This document shows positions 1 through 11,500 of a DNA stretch of 64,000 bases, piece by piece. The DNA lies in the NCBI GenBank assembly GCA_903813345.2, contig CAIIXF020000009.1, positions 10,226,030-10,290,029 on the forward strand, read 5' to 3'. The translations under genes and the position numbers were made by a program. Numbering within the stretch: the stretch's first letter is position 1; every line of letters begins with the position of its first letter. Below the pieces are notes generated by a model. The model was not told the origin of the DNA. It made no database searches and worked only from the letters and a program-made list of their open reading frames with translations. Source of the stretch: Owenia fusiformis (taxonomy: Eukaryota; Annelida; Polychaeta; Sabellida; Oweniidae).

Positions 1-2373
1 TTTTCCATATTCCTCAAACTCCGTTTGGTGGGATAACAAAGTATTAACTAAACTAGCTACAAATAACCTTTTGTTGAATGCATTCAGCAAGACAATCCTA
101 TCTGGATGGCCATAAGTTCTGCATAGTGTGGCTGATAAAACGGTTACTGTATGTCAAATAGATGTATATATTGTGTATATTGTGTATATATTACATAATA
201 TTATATCCTCATATTAATTATGTTTACAAATTGTGAAAATAGAATTGTGCTATCACATCCTTTTATTCATTTTTTGTATTTGTTCAAGTTAAACCAGTTT
301 ATTGCATTAAAGCGTGTCTTGCAACGTCTAATTTCACATTTTTTTACATTATTACATAATAATTACATAATTATGATTAATATTGATTATAAATTTCTTT
401 AAATTTTGTCATCAATTTTTTTCTGAAAGCATTACCACCATTATCTGTTGTTATACTTTGATAAAAACCTAACCATAGCTGTTTTAAACCTTGAAAATAT
501 AAAAACATAGAAAACAATAAATTATGTAACATTACGCTAATTATCTGGAATCTGACCCATATTTCAAAATGTCAAAATTGGTTTCTGAAAACTTCACATC
601 ATACCGAACAAAATGGTACCACATACGTCTTGTTATACCGGGTGCGGGGGTATGTCATAGAAAGAGGCCTCACTGGAATGTACCTAGCCTGTACTATTAT
701 GTGATGTCATTTTCTTAGAATTTGACATATACAGCCATTGTCAAATGAGACCACTCTAAGAAATTCTATTTTATTTTACTTAAGCCATGTAAAACATTTA
801 CTTATTTGAAGTAATTCTTAGTAATTAAATCTTACTTGGAATTAGTCAGAGAATCAAGTAAAAATAAGTAAAACCAAGTAAAAGCTCAAGGAGCTCTCAA
901 AAGTATCCTAGTAATTCAACTTATTTATATTACTTAATATTACTTAATCCAAGTAAATAAGTGAACTGAAATAGGCAATACTCATAGGAATTTGAATATA
1001 TTAATAAGTGTTCTATTTAAAGTATTATATTTACTTACGTACTGTTGTAAAATTTATTTGGTCAAATATTTCTTTTACTTTGGTCAATGTACTCAATATT
1101 GCTCTTACTTGTGTCAATAGTCACATTTTACTTTGTGAAGTATTTAATATACCCTGCCCAAGCTGGATGATATGTCCGCTGAAGTATTGTATTTACTAAT
1201 GTACTGTTGTACGATTTATTAGGTCAAGTATTGCCTTTACTTGTGACAATACACTCCACCTACCCTACCCCTAGGTTACTATAGCAACCATATTATTCAG
1301 TCTACTGAGTTTCATGATATGAAACTTTCCCAAATTATTCAAAACATGTTTAGACACATTGTGTCAAAAATTCAGTTAGATTGAAAAGAGACCAAATAAA
1401 TAGAGGATATCCTATGATTTATGAGTGATGTGATTTTTATCCACAAATGGATATGATATCTCCACGAGCGAGCATAGCGACAGAGTGCAGATATCAATAT
1501 CCATGAATGGATTAAAATCATATCACGAGTAAATCATAGGATGGTCTTTTTATTCCATAGTTAAAGTCATCATCAGAATCGTCGGGAATTAAGTGATTTA
1601 AAACGAATTTTCCAAACGATACGGCGATTGACACTTAGCCTTGTTTTGAGTCTGAAGTAGCAAAAATGCTATGGTTCAGTGAAAATTCGTCAAAAATATC
1701 ATATTTTACCACTGATTACAAAAATACCGTTTTTATTTTGACATGTTATCCTATGCATATCATGCTAACTATGGAATAAAACACAGCATCATTCCTGAAA
1801 CATATGGAACACCCTGTATAAGGTAAATTATCAAGATTATAATGTGTCAAACTTCAATTTGTTTACATATAAAATGAAATGTAATGAAAGAGCAATTAAA
1901 ACTTTTGGAGTATATTAACATGATTATAAAATGTATACAGTAAAACTTGTGTATATTGAACATTTTTTTGCCAAGAAAAAACGTTCACTGTAGGTAGGTG
2001 TTCACTAGAGAGAGGGTAATTTATACAAAGTCAGTGGACTATGTGCGTAGGAAGGGTGTCCACTAGAGACAGGTGTTCACTAGAGAGAGGTGTTCACTAA
2101 GACAGGTTTTACTATACATTTCCAAAAACATGATAATTTTATGGGTTCAAATAAAACCTTACATTAGGCCTTATGATTATGATAATACATGTATTGTGAT
2201 ACTGCACTAGCCATATGATGTTCTCGACAAATGTACATAAAAATATACCAATAATGAAACAATAATTTACACATTATTAAGCTTAGATTGAGATTCATTT
2301 TTTGTTTTAGAACATGATGTGGCTAGTGAAGAACTGCGAAATACGATAGTGACATCTATGTATAACCTTAACC
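1..2373. other. Gene-free AT-rich sequence with repeat fragments
   Basis: No convincing exon is seen. The first 60 bases resemble the edge of a dispersed family whose ends read like 'ggtgggataacaaag' (other copies near 29200-30310 and 47040-47090). Bases about 730-1250 are AT-rich with many 'aagtaaa'-like words. A palindromic element lies near 1394-1556. Bases about 1990-2110 hold a few degenerate copies of a 'ggtgttcactagagag' word. If raptor's missing 5' exons lie to the left, this stretch is raptor intron; that is an inference. Confidence 0.5.
1394..1556. repeat. Palindromic MITE-like element
   Basis: Arms beginning 'cctatgatttatgagtgatg' and ending 'cgagtaaatcatagg' are roughly reverse complementary around a centre containing 'gagcgagcatagcgacagag'. 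The centre resembles the 'gagcgcagcgaccgagtg' centre of the palindrome near 38365-38560, suggesting related foldback elements. No coding capacity is visible. Confidence 0.5.
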
Positions 2374-3624
2374 CTATTCTTGATTTATGTTTCTAGAATA
2401 TAAAAGTTTGTTTCCTCTAGCATGAATTTTATGATGTTTTTTAAGATTAGACTTTTGTGCAAATGTTTTAGAACAAACATCACATTTAAAATTCTTTTCT
2501 CCTGTATGAATTCTATAATGTATGGTGAGATGATGTTTTTGTGCAAATGTTTTAGAACAAACATCACATTTAAAGTTCTTTTCTCCAGTATGAATTATAT
2601 AATGTATGGTAAGATGATGTCTTTGTGCAAATGTTTTTGAACAAACATCACATTTGAAGTTTTTTTCTCCAGTATGTGTTCTGTAATGTATGGTAAGATG
2701 GTGTTTTTGTGCAAATGTTTTTGAACAAACATCACATTTGAAGTTCTTTTCTCCAGTATGAGTTCTGAAATGTATGGTAAGATGATGTTTTTGTGCAAAT
2801 GTTTTTGAACAAATATCACATTTGAAGTTTTTCTCTCCAGTATGAGTTCTGAAATGTATGGTAAGATGATTTTTTTGTGAAAACGTTTCTGAACAAACGT
2901 CACATTTGTAATTCTTTTCTCCAGTATGAATTCTATGATGTGCATTAAGATATGACTTCCTTGCAAATGCTTTAGAGCAAATATCACATTTGAAGTTTTT
3001 TTCTCCAGTATGAGTTCTGTAATGTAAGTTAAGATTAGACTTTTGTGAAAACGTTTTTGAACAAACGTCACATTTGAAGTTCTTTTCTCCAGTATGAGTT
3101 CTATGATGTGCATTAAGATTTGACTTCCTTGCAAATGCTTTGGAGCAAATATCACATTTAAAGTTCTTTTCTCCTGTATGAATTGTATAATGTGAGGTAA
3201 GATGACAATTTTTTGAAAATGTTTTAGAACAAATATCACATTTGAAGTTCTTTTCTCCAGTATGAATTCTATAATGTTCTACTAGTGCACACTTCCATTT
3301 GTACACTCTATGGCATATATCACAAATATGTTTTTTTCCTTTGTGACCATTTGCCCGTCTCTGAAAACAACTTTTACCACTAGACGTATCATCATTCATC
3401 AAAGAAGCAGAACTGTGTATCATATTTTTGGCCGTTTTTATCGCATCAACATTAATTATGACACCATCAACATCATTTATCACACCATCAACATAATTTA
3501 TCACACCACCAGCAGTATTTATCACACATTTGGGATGATGTATCATTTCATCAGCGTTATTTACCATACAATCAGCATTATTTGTTCCACCTGCAGTATT
3601 GATAACCTTGCTCCCCTTGTCCAT
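2374..3624 (-). CDS. C2H2 zinc-finger protein, 11 tandem fingers
   Basis: A 416-aa intronless ORF. Residues 1-99 are a low-complexity N-terminal segment with repeated Val-Ile-Asn and Asp-Gly words and no KRAB, SCAN or BTB domain that I recognise. From about residue 100 there are 11 C2H2 fingers spaced exactly 28 aa apart, joined by TGEKNF/Y linkers. Each has C-x2-C and H-x3-H ligands. The short tail after finger 11 is basic. Linkers of this kind are typical of sequence-specific DNA-binding factors in the nucleus. Fingers differ mainly in the helix (for example KSNLN, KHHLT, KNHLT), and several neighbours are nearly identical, which implies recent finger duplication. The ATG at 3624 is the first in the open frame. 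It probably lies antisense within a raptor intron, since raptor's N-terminal exons are not in the window. The DNA target is unknown. Confidence 0.85.
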   Translation of the reverse strand: MDKGSKVINTAGGTNNADCMVNNADEMIHHPKCVINTAGGVINYVDGVINDVDGVIINVDAIKTAKNMIHSSASLMNDDTSSGKSCFQRRANGHKGKKHICDICHRVYKWKCALVEHYRIHTGEKNFKCDICSKTFSKNCHLTSHYTIHTGEKNFKCDICSKAFARKSNLNAHHRTHTGEKNFKCDVCSKTFSQKSNLNLHYRTHTGEKNFKCDICSKAFARKSYLNAHHRIHTGEKNYKCDVCSETFSQKNHLTIHFRTHTGEKNFKCDICSKTFAQKHHLTIHFRTHTGEKNFKCDVCSKTFAQKHHLTIHYRTHTGEKNFKCDVCSKTFAQRHHLTIHYIIHTGEKNFKCDVCSKTFAQKHHLTIHYRIHTGEKNFKCDVCSKTFAQKSNLKKHHKIHARGNKLLYSRNINQE

Positions 3625-5423
3625 GATACTTTCTATAATAAAGGTATATTCCTCTCTGAGGTATGCCTCAGTAGTCTAATATTTATGAATAATATTAGTT
3701 TTTGAATAAAGTAAATTTATTTAATGATGTCCTTGTGAACTTTCTATAATCTCAGCAGTCCTTGATGCTTTGTTATTATAATGCTCTATTGTATTAGATT
3801 TGGATTACACTTTTGTGTCACTCTATAAAACAGTTTGATGTCCAAAGCATCATTTCCTATTAAAATATAATTTCAATGCCTTACATGTATATCATGAAAT
3901 GAGCACTAACGCCTTATTAAACACACTTTCCTATGTAGTTCTAAACACTGGTTCAGTATTTTCCTGGTATCATTTAAATATACACTGTAGTTATATTCCT
4001 GGTCTTATTAGAAGCACCTGTCTAGTTCTAAGAAGTATTAAACTCTATTTTCAGTATTTTCCTGGTGTCTTTGAATTATACATAGCCCTATTCCTGGTGT
4101 TATTAGAAGCACCTGCTAAGTTCTAGTGTAGTACTGTATTATGTGTAGTATCTCTTATGCATATCACCAGTCTTAAATCTATTTGGTATGCAAATAATGA
4201 TAACACCTCTATTATATACCTGGTATTAACTCATTGATGACCAACCCCAAGATATTTCGTCTGTGACGTCATAATCGTATCTGATCAACCCTGAGATATC
4301 TCAGGGTGCTGTTCAATAATTGTCATGTAATCTATACCAATTATCTTACCAAATATTGATGGGGTTACTAGGGGAACATGGTTGGGTGCAATTGAAATAT
4401 ATTGTCATTGGCTTCGCAAATTACATAAAATGTAGCGCATAGGGTGTTGATACAGTCTATTTTATGCTAACGTGAAAATGTGCAATTGCTTTGGCCAGCA
4501 ATGAGTTAAGGAAACTATTGTCAACATTATTAAAGTAAGCTTTATCTTAGCTTAAGATAATAGGTTATATTTGGTTGTTTGCCATTCATCCACATTCAAT
4601 AGTATTCAAGTATCTGTTGAATAGCTTATCTGATAGGTGCAAATATGCTTATGGGAGTAGTGATGTCGTGATTTCTGACATGTCACTATTATTCTGGCAA
4701 TGCATTGATGTCTCAAACAAAACATTGATGTTTTGAAAAAATTAAATCTGCTTAAAATCAGCTTTTCTTATCTTGTTTTCATGCATATGTCTCATTCCTT
4801 AATTCATTTTCCAGCAATTCATTGTACATTGTATATATACATTACTCAGTATAGACATTAAGTCGTTGTACTTTTAATAACTTCATGAATTGCCACTATA
4901 CAAATAATTTTGAAACCTGTCACATATTAATAAGGTTAAAGGTCACAATACCATATTTGGAGTAGAATATCGATGTTGCATTCTGGGAGCCAATCCTTCT
5001 TACTGCGTGACCAAATACTAACATTGAATTTTGGGAGATTCCCCCCTAGTTATAGTAGATATTATCAGGAAAATTTCAAAAATATTCCCATCTTGTTGAT
5101 CTTGCTTACTTCCTTATAATGTATCCATGTTTTCCCTGGAAGACAATTAGTGAACATCATGAATCATGGGATATAAAGAAATGATTTATGCCTTATTTGG
5201 GATTCATTTGTCTAATATGAGTCAAAATGCAATAGCTAGCTGAAATTGTAGTGCATACGTATCTACATTTATGTATATATTATCTTTTCTTGACTCTCTG
5301 ATGTCATTACAATTACATATAAGTTACAAATCCTGATTGGATTAGGCTCAATCATTGAATTAAAGAATGTAGACAAATACAAGAAAAGTTAACCTAAATT
5401 TGATAAAATTCCATATGTTGCAG
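3625..5423. other. Intergenic or intronic sequence upstream of the first visible raptor exon
   Basis: No exon is seen. Bases about 3950-4130 hold short direct repeats of a 'ttcctggt...ttattagaagcacctg' word. A TTAA-flanked element occupies 4230-4505. A pyrimidine-rich, AT-rich tract leads to the acceptor at 5422-5423. Confidence 0.5.
4230..4505. mobile_element. 276-bp TTAA-flanked non-autonomous element (piggyBac-like)
   Basis: The element is bordered on both sides by TTAA (4226-4229 and 4506-4509). Its ends are inverted repeats: left CTCATTGATGACCAA, right reading CTCATTGCTGGCCAA on the other strand. There is no ORF. A TTAA target duplication with short inverted ends is characteristic of piggyBac-type elements; the family assignment is inferred from the ends alone. 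An internal perfect 18-bp palindrome, CCCTGAGATATCTCAGGG, lies near 4290-4307. Confidence 0.6.
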
Positions 5424-5588
5424 GCCGAACACAGAACAATGGCTGCTTTCGTTCTTGCAATGATCGTCAATAGTTACCCAAATGGCCAAGAGGTGGCACT
5501 ACAGGGGAATCTTATAGCGATATGTCTGGAGCAATTGAGTGATAAATCGGCACTTTTGAGGCAATGGCTGGCTTTATGTCTCGGGAAG
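5424..5588 (+). CDS. RPTOR: Raptor exon: HEAT/ARM repeat (AEHRTM...CLGK)
   Basis: This is the first raptor exon visible, 165 nt, phase 0 in and out, after 'gttgcag' and before 'gtaatt'. It carries [13 protein letters not shown] and [12 protein letters not shown], which match the vertebrate protein almost residue for residue. It is internal, so it has no start codon. An 18-bp minisatellite begins about 30 bp past its donor. Confidence 0.93.
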
Positions 5589-8500
5589 GTAATTGTGCAT
5601 GTAACAGTTAAACCTGTGTATCTGAACCCCTCCCCAATCTGAACACCTCTCCAATCTGAACACCTCTCCAATCTGAACACCTCCTCAATCTGAACACCTC
5701 CAATCTGAACACCTCTCTAATCTGAACACCTCCCCAATCTGAACACCTCCCCAATCTGAACACCACCCCAATCTGAACACCTCCCCAATCTGAACACCTC
5801 CCCAATCTGAACACCTCCCTAATCTGAACACCACCCCAATCTGAACACCTCCCCAATCTGAACACCTCCCCAATCTGAACACCTCCCCAATCTGAACACC
5901 TCCAATCTGAACACCTCCCCAATCTGAACACCTCCCTAATCTGAACACCTCTCCAATCTGAACACCTCCCCAATCTGAACACCACCCCAATCTGAACAAC
6001 TCCCCAATCTGAACACCTCCCCAATCTGAACACCTCCCCAATCTGAACACCTCCCTAATCTGAACACCACCCCAATCTGAACACCTCCCCAATCTGAACA
6101 CCTCCAATCTGAACACCTCCCCAATCTGAACACCTCCCTAATCTGAACACCTCTCCAATCTGAGCACCTCCCCAATCTGAACGCCTCCAATCTGAACACC
6201 TCCCCAATCTGAACACCTCTCAAATCTGAACACCTCCCCAATCTGAACACCTCCCCAATCTGAACACCTCTCCAATCTTAATATCACTCAACTTGAAATC
6301 TTTTTCTCAGTCATAGTTTTTTTCTCCTATTGACTCATATATGAAGAAACCTTGAAATGTGAACACCTGCTAATCAGAACATTTCATGCATGTCCCTCTG
6401 GTATTTGGAATTTCACTGTATTGGAAAAACTTTAGTTTAAAGTGTAGTAAAATCAAAGAACACTTTCAGAACTTATTGAGATATTTTTATTGATTTTGAA
6501 AAGTGTTTTTCATATTGTGGTTTCTCTGATGAATGAATGTGGATGTATAGTTGGCACAAATCTATTTAGCCATCCTAAATAAAATTTTAGGTTTCAATTT
6601 GATGAATTGAATTTTAATCACAATTCGTTCCTTCAATGAACAATGTATACTATCTAGAATTAAATTGGATTGAAAACTACTTTTTAGGTGTGGACAAACT
6701 TTGATGCTGCTAGATGGTGTGGGGTGCGGGACACTGCCCACGAAAAGATGTACATTTTGTTAACAGATCCAGTACCAGAGGTAACAATGCTGACTTCTTG
6801 ATTTTTTTGTTTTTATGAAAAAAGTATGAAAATATTCATGCTCAAGGATAAACTGCATCAATTTATAACCATCTTAAATGAATAGATACTGCACTTTGCG
6901 GATATTTAAATATGATGTTTACTTATAACTCTTTTACCTATTGTTGTGTTGTTGTTGGTAAGGCCAAAATGAAATTACCATATTAACTATATCCCATTGT
7001 CTCCTGAAGGAGAAGCCTCACAGTCAACTGTAAAACAACATTTTTGACACACATAAACAGCATGTCTTAAGTGTCAACTTATTTTAATTACTAGGTACGT
7101 GCTGCGGCTGTGTATGCTTTGGGCACCTTCATAGCGAACAGTACGGAAAGGAGTGACCACGCTAACAACATTGACCACAGTGTAGGGCTAACACTCATTA
7201 ACTCCACGTATGATGGCAGTCCACTCGTTAGAAAGGTCAGTCAAAAAGTTTTAGGAAAAATTCTCTTATTGTATTGTTTGTATTCATCTAATGTCGAATT
7301 TCAATTCAATATATTTCATAATTTCTTAAAATTAGAGTGTCTAAAGCCGTGTGATAAAGATATGTTCATTAAGAGAAAATGCAAAGTTGTCCTGATGTCC
7401 TCTTTCAGTTATTAAGTACTAGATATAAAGAATACATTATTTATTTGTTTTCACATGTTGACCTTGACCTTGGTATCATAATGGTGTATATGGTATTAAT
7501 GAGTCACATGGTCATTTCTAGCTATAAGTGTATACAATAATATTACATGTGGAGTACATACTCCTGGATTGTATAATGTCATTCCTAAGGAATAAATTGT
7601 GAAAAAGTATTGAATTCCACATTCAAAGAATGGTTGAAAATTCCTAAATTGTTGTTGATTTCTGTTAAATTATTAACAACAAAAACAGAATGGCTTAATA
7701 TGTAGGAACCTATTAAAACTTGTTCAATAATATTTATTCATTATTTTTATTCATATTTAGTTCTGCATGATCTACCGACACATGTTGTTGCTTAAATGTG
7801 CTTTGAGAGAGGATGGCTCACACAAACCTAAACTAAACAATAGTTTTATTTCTTCTATTTCAAAAATTACATTTAGAAGGACGTAATGAGTTTTTTTAAC
7901 ACTTCATTTTTTCTTACATTGAAGTTCAGAAGTTTTTTTGCAGCTTCCTCAAGGGATAACCTTCTCTGCCTGCCCCCCCCCTCTTCCTCTTTAATACCTG
8001 CATTTTATTCAAATTTTGACTGAATCCAAATGTCTTCTAGGAGCTAGTCTATGCATTACTCTGCCTTGTACAGCAATTTGAGAATCAGTTTGCTGCAATG
8101 GCATTCAGATTCCAAGAGGAAGAGAAGTCTCATCACAGGCATAAAAGAACAAGCTCTGGGAGTGGTGGGTGAAAGAATGTATTATCCATGTATTGGCCTC
8201 TATGTGCAGTGGCCCCTTCATGCATTTGCCTCTCTGTGCATTTGCCTTTCCGTGCATTGGCCTCTTTGTGCATTTGCCTCTCCATGTATTGGTCTCTCCA
8301 TACATTGGCCTCTCCATGTATTGGCGTCTCCATGTATTGGCCTTTCCGTGTATTGACCATTCCATGCATTGACCTTTCCATGCATTGGCCTCTCCATGTA
8401 TTGGCCTTTCCATGTATTGGCCTCTCCATGTATTGGCCTCTCCATGTATTGGCCTTTCCAGGTCTTGACCACTTCGTGCATTGGCCTTTCCATGCATTGA

Positions 8501-11500
8501 CTTCTCCATGTATTGACCATTCCATGTATTGACCATTCCATGCATTGGCCTTTGCATGCATTGGCATCTCCATGTATTGGCCTTTCCATGTATTGGCCTC
8601 TCCATGCATTGTCCTATCCATATTAGCCTGTCATCTTAGTTTTATACAAATATTTGTATTACATGTAATCATATAAAACTAAGTATACAGATTAGACATA
8701 TTATATCTTTGTGTTCTCACTGCATGAAAGCATAGTGGAATGAATACTTACTTGATTTGGAACATATAAATGTCTGCATGCAAATGTGATAAACACATGT
8801 AATATTGTGAATATTGTATGCATAGTGTAGTGACTTTTGTACATGGTAACCTATCACACTTCATAATAGTGACTTCTCTTCTTCATATTATGGTAAAGCA
8901 TCTTCAGTTTATGGACGTACCTGATATGTATCTGATGTTTTAAGTACACTACAGTGTAAGTACAAATAAAATGAAAGGGAATCCAAGAATATTCTTTTTG
9001 ACATAGAACAAAGTACATATTGTACTATGCAAGATTTGACATTGTCTCAATTCGGATGATTGATGATTTAAAGGTACAGACCAACCCATAAGAAATGTCC
9101 AAGCTTATGGGTGAGAATACATCTTCAAAGAGACAATATTCAATCATACAATGTGTTAAAACTATTTCATAATATTGAACAAATATTTCACTCTACTGAG
9201 GTGAATACCTGTACATCTTTCACAAGTGATATTCCACGAAGCCCGAAGGGCAAGTGGAATATCACCTTGTGAAAGTGCTATTCACCGAAAATAGAGTGAA
9301 ATATTTGTTTTATTATATCACTGTCTAGCTAAACATCCCTAATATTATTAAGTCATAGGTTAACATTGAAATACATACGAATCTACTCGGTTCGTCTGCC
9401 ATTTGACTTACACTGAACTAAATTATTTACACTGAACGAAAACAAATTCTTTGAAAATTCCCGGGAGCGTGGGATATCGCTAGATATCTCACGGTTGTCT
9501 TATCTGATTAGCATTGCCATTGAATATTGCCAGATATCCCATGACATGTGACCCAGTTTTGACCAATCATACTGTCGCTAGCTAGATAGCGATATAATAA
9601 CAAGAATTATTCAATTTTATTCTATTAGTTGGATTGTGTTGAATCACAGAGGAGGCAAAAGCCCAGATTTCATGTTCATAAGATCCTAGAGACTCATCTT
9701 TACCCGATATAGGTTCATCAATAAATTTTGGGGTATTTCCCCATGTAGAATTGTTTTATTAAGATCATATGCAGATTAGGCTGGATCTATGAATGTGATA
9801 GGGATGCCATGTAAAATTGTAGCCTGTGTGCTTATCTGCCTGCCTAATTACGTTTTAATCATCTCTAACCATTCAGGGGCGGATCTGGGAACCAACAAGG
9901 GGGGGGGCCCAAATTTCTGATCAGAGAAAAAAACGTCCGCGCTTGCGCGAAAAAAAATTTTGGGCCCCTAAAACGCAAAAGTAGGCCCAAATTTTGAAAT
10001 TTTGAGGCCCATTTTCTTCAAAATTTGGCCTGAATTTAAAAAATAAGGCCTTATAAGGCCCAGTAATGACCAAAAAGGCCGACTTTTTGGGGGACTTAAG
10101 GCCTTTTTTTGGCCCAAAATTTTTTTTGGGCCCAATTTTTTTTTCTGGGCCCACCCAAGGGGGGGGGGCCCGGGCCCCCAGGCCCCCCCCCCTAATCCGC
10201 CAGTGCCATTGTAGCTTTGATGTTGTAGCGGAATCATCTTTTTTATTTCATGCATTTTTCTCCAGCATATAACAATAATAACAGACGGTGAAATGCAAAT
10301 AGACATGACTGGATGAATCAACTATTTGATAAACTTAAGAAAAGCTATGATATGATATGCCACATTAGCTTTTCTATCTTATTAGCTTTTTTGACCTATT
10401 TTGGTATATGATTCCTTTAATTAAACCTGCCTATCTTAAGGTTGTTTATTATAAACCTGGCTGGAAAATGTCTCCTGAAAGAGAACATTTGAGACATTCA
10501 CCTGCAGGAAATTTCTCCCTGAAGAAAGTATAATCTATGTACATGTAAATATGTTTATATTGAACCAAGTATATATACCGGTACACTGTGAATTAATTCT
10601 TCATCCAGTCAAATCTATGTTAATCCCATCAAGAAGGATCATGAATATGATGAGTTCAGAAGAAATCAAAATTCCACCATTAAGGTGGGAATAGGTCTAT
10701 CACTTTGTTAGCAGGATTGTTACTTTAAAAATTGAGATGGACCTGACCTTGCTTACCTTAAGGAACATGCCAGGAGAAATGACACAATGAAAAAAGTTAC
10801 CAGTGTAATTTCTCTTCTAACGTCATCATATTTTCTATCCTTCTACCCTGAGTGAATTTCACCACCTAAATTGACATGATGAGGTGATACTGTTTACTAA
10901 CATGTCGTTGAATTTAGATGTAGATTTTTCTTATATTTTTTTCTCCGTCTTGACGTGCAGGAATTGGTTGTATCGCTGTCAGGTTTGGTCCACCAATTTG
11001 AGAACCAATTTACGTCAATGGCTTATCGTTTCTTGGAGGATGAAAGACGTACGGATGCAGAGCGTACTTTTTTACCTGCGGGATTAACATCTGGTGGGTT
11101 TGTGATGAGTATAATTGAGGTAGTGTCGCTGGATGAAAGGTCTTGCGTATTAAATTTTTTGTTGATTGTTATAAGGGATATAAGGTAACTGTAAATATTT
11201 TTTTGCGTTTATTCAGGCATTTTAATTGTTTCCCTTTCTGCATTGTTAAGGCTTAAGTAGAAGTAGAAACCTAAGTAGAATCTGTTTGGATATAAATTTT
11301 GGCTTTTCTGGTTTTTAGATATATGCTACATATGCTTTGTATTGGTTACTATCATGTATGTGTTTTATAGGGGTTAGGGTTAATCATTGTCTTCTGATGT
11401 TGCCTTTTGTGCTTTTTCATTCAGAATTTTAAGAGGGGGTCATAGGAATTTCTGGTCACAAACTGAAATCCTGCTTTTGATCTTCTATATTTTGATTTAC

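Noticed and set aside
5474-6250. Overlapping minus-strand ORFs of FRLGRCSDW type
   Set aside because: They arise from the 18-bp minisatellite; multiple frames are open, with no non-repeat sequence or splice context.
8105-8621. Minus- and plus-strand ORFs of [12 protein letters not shown] type
   Set aside because: Translation of the 16-bp minisatellite in several frames, with no domain.
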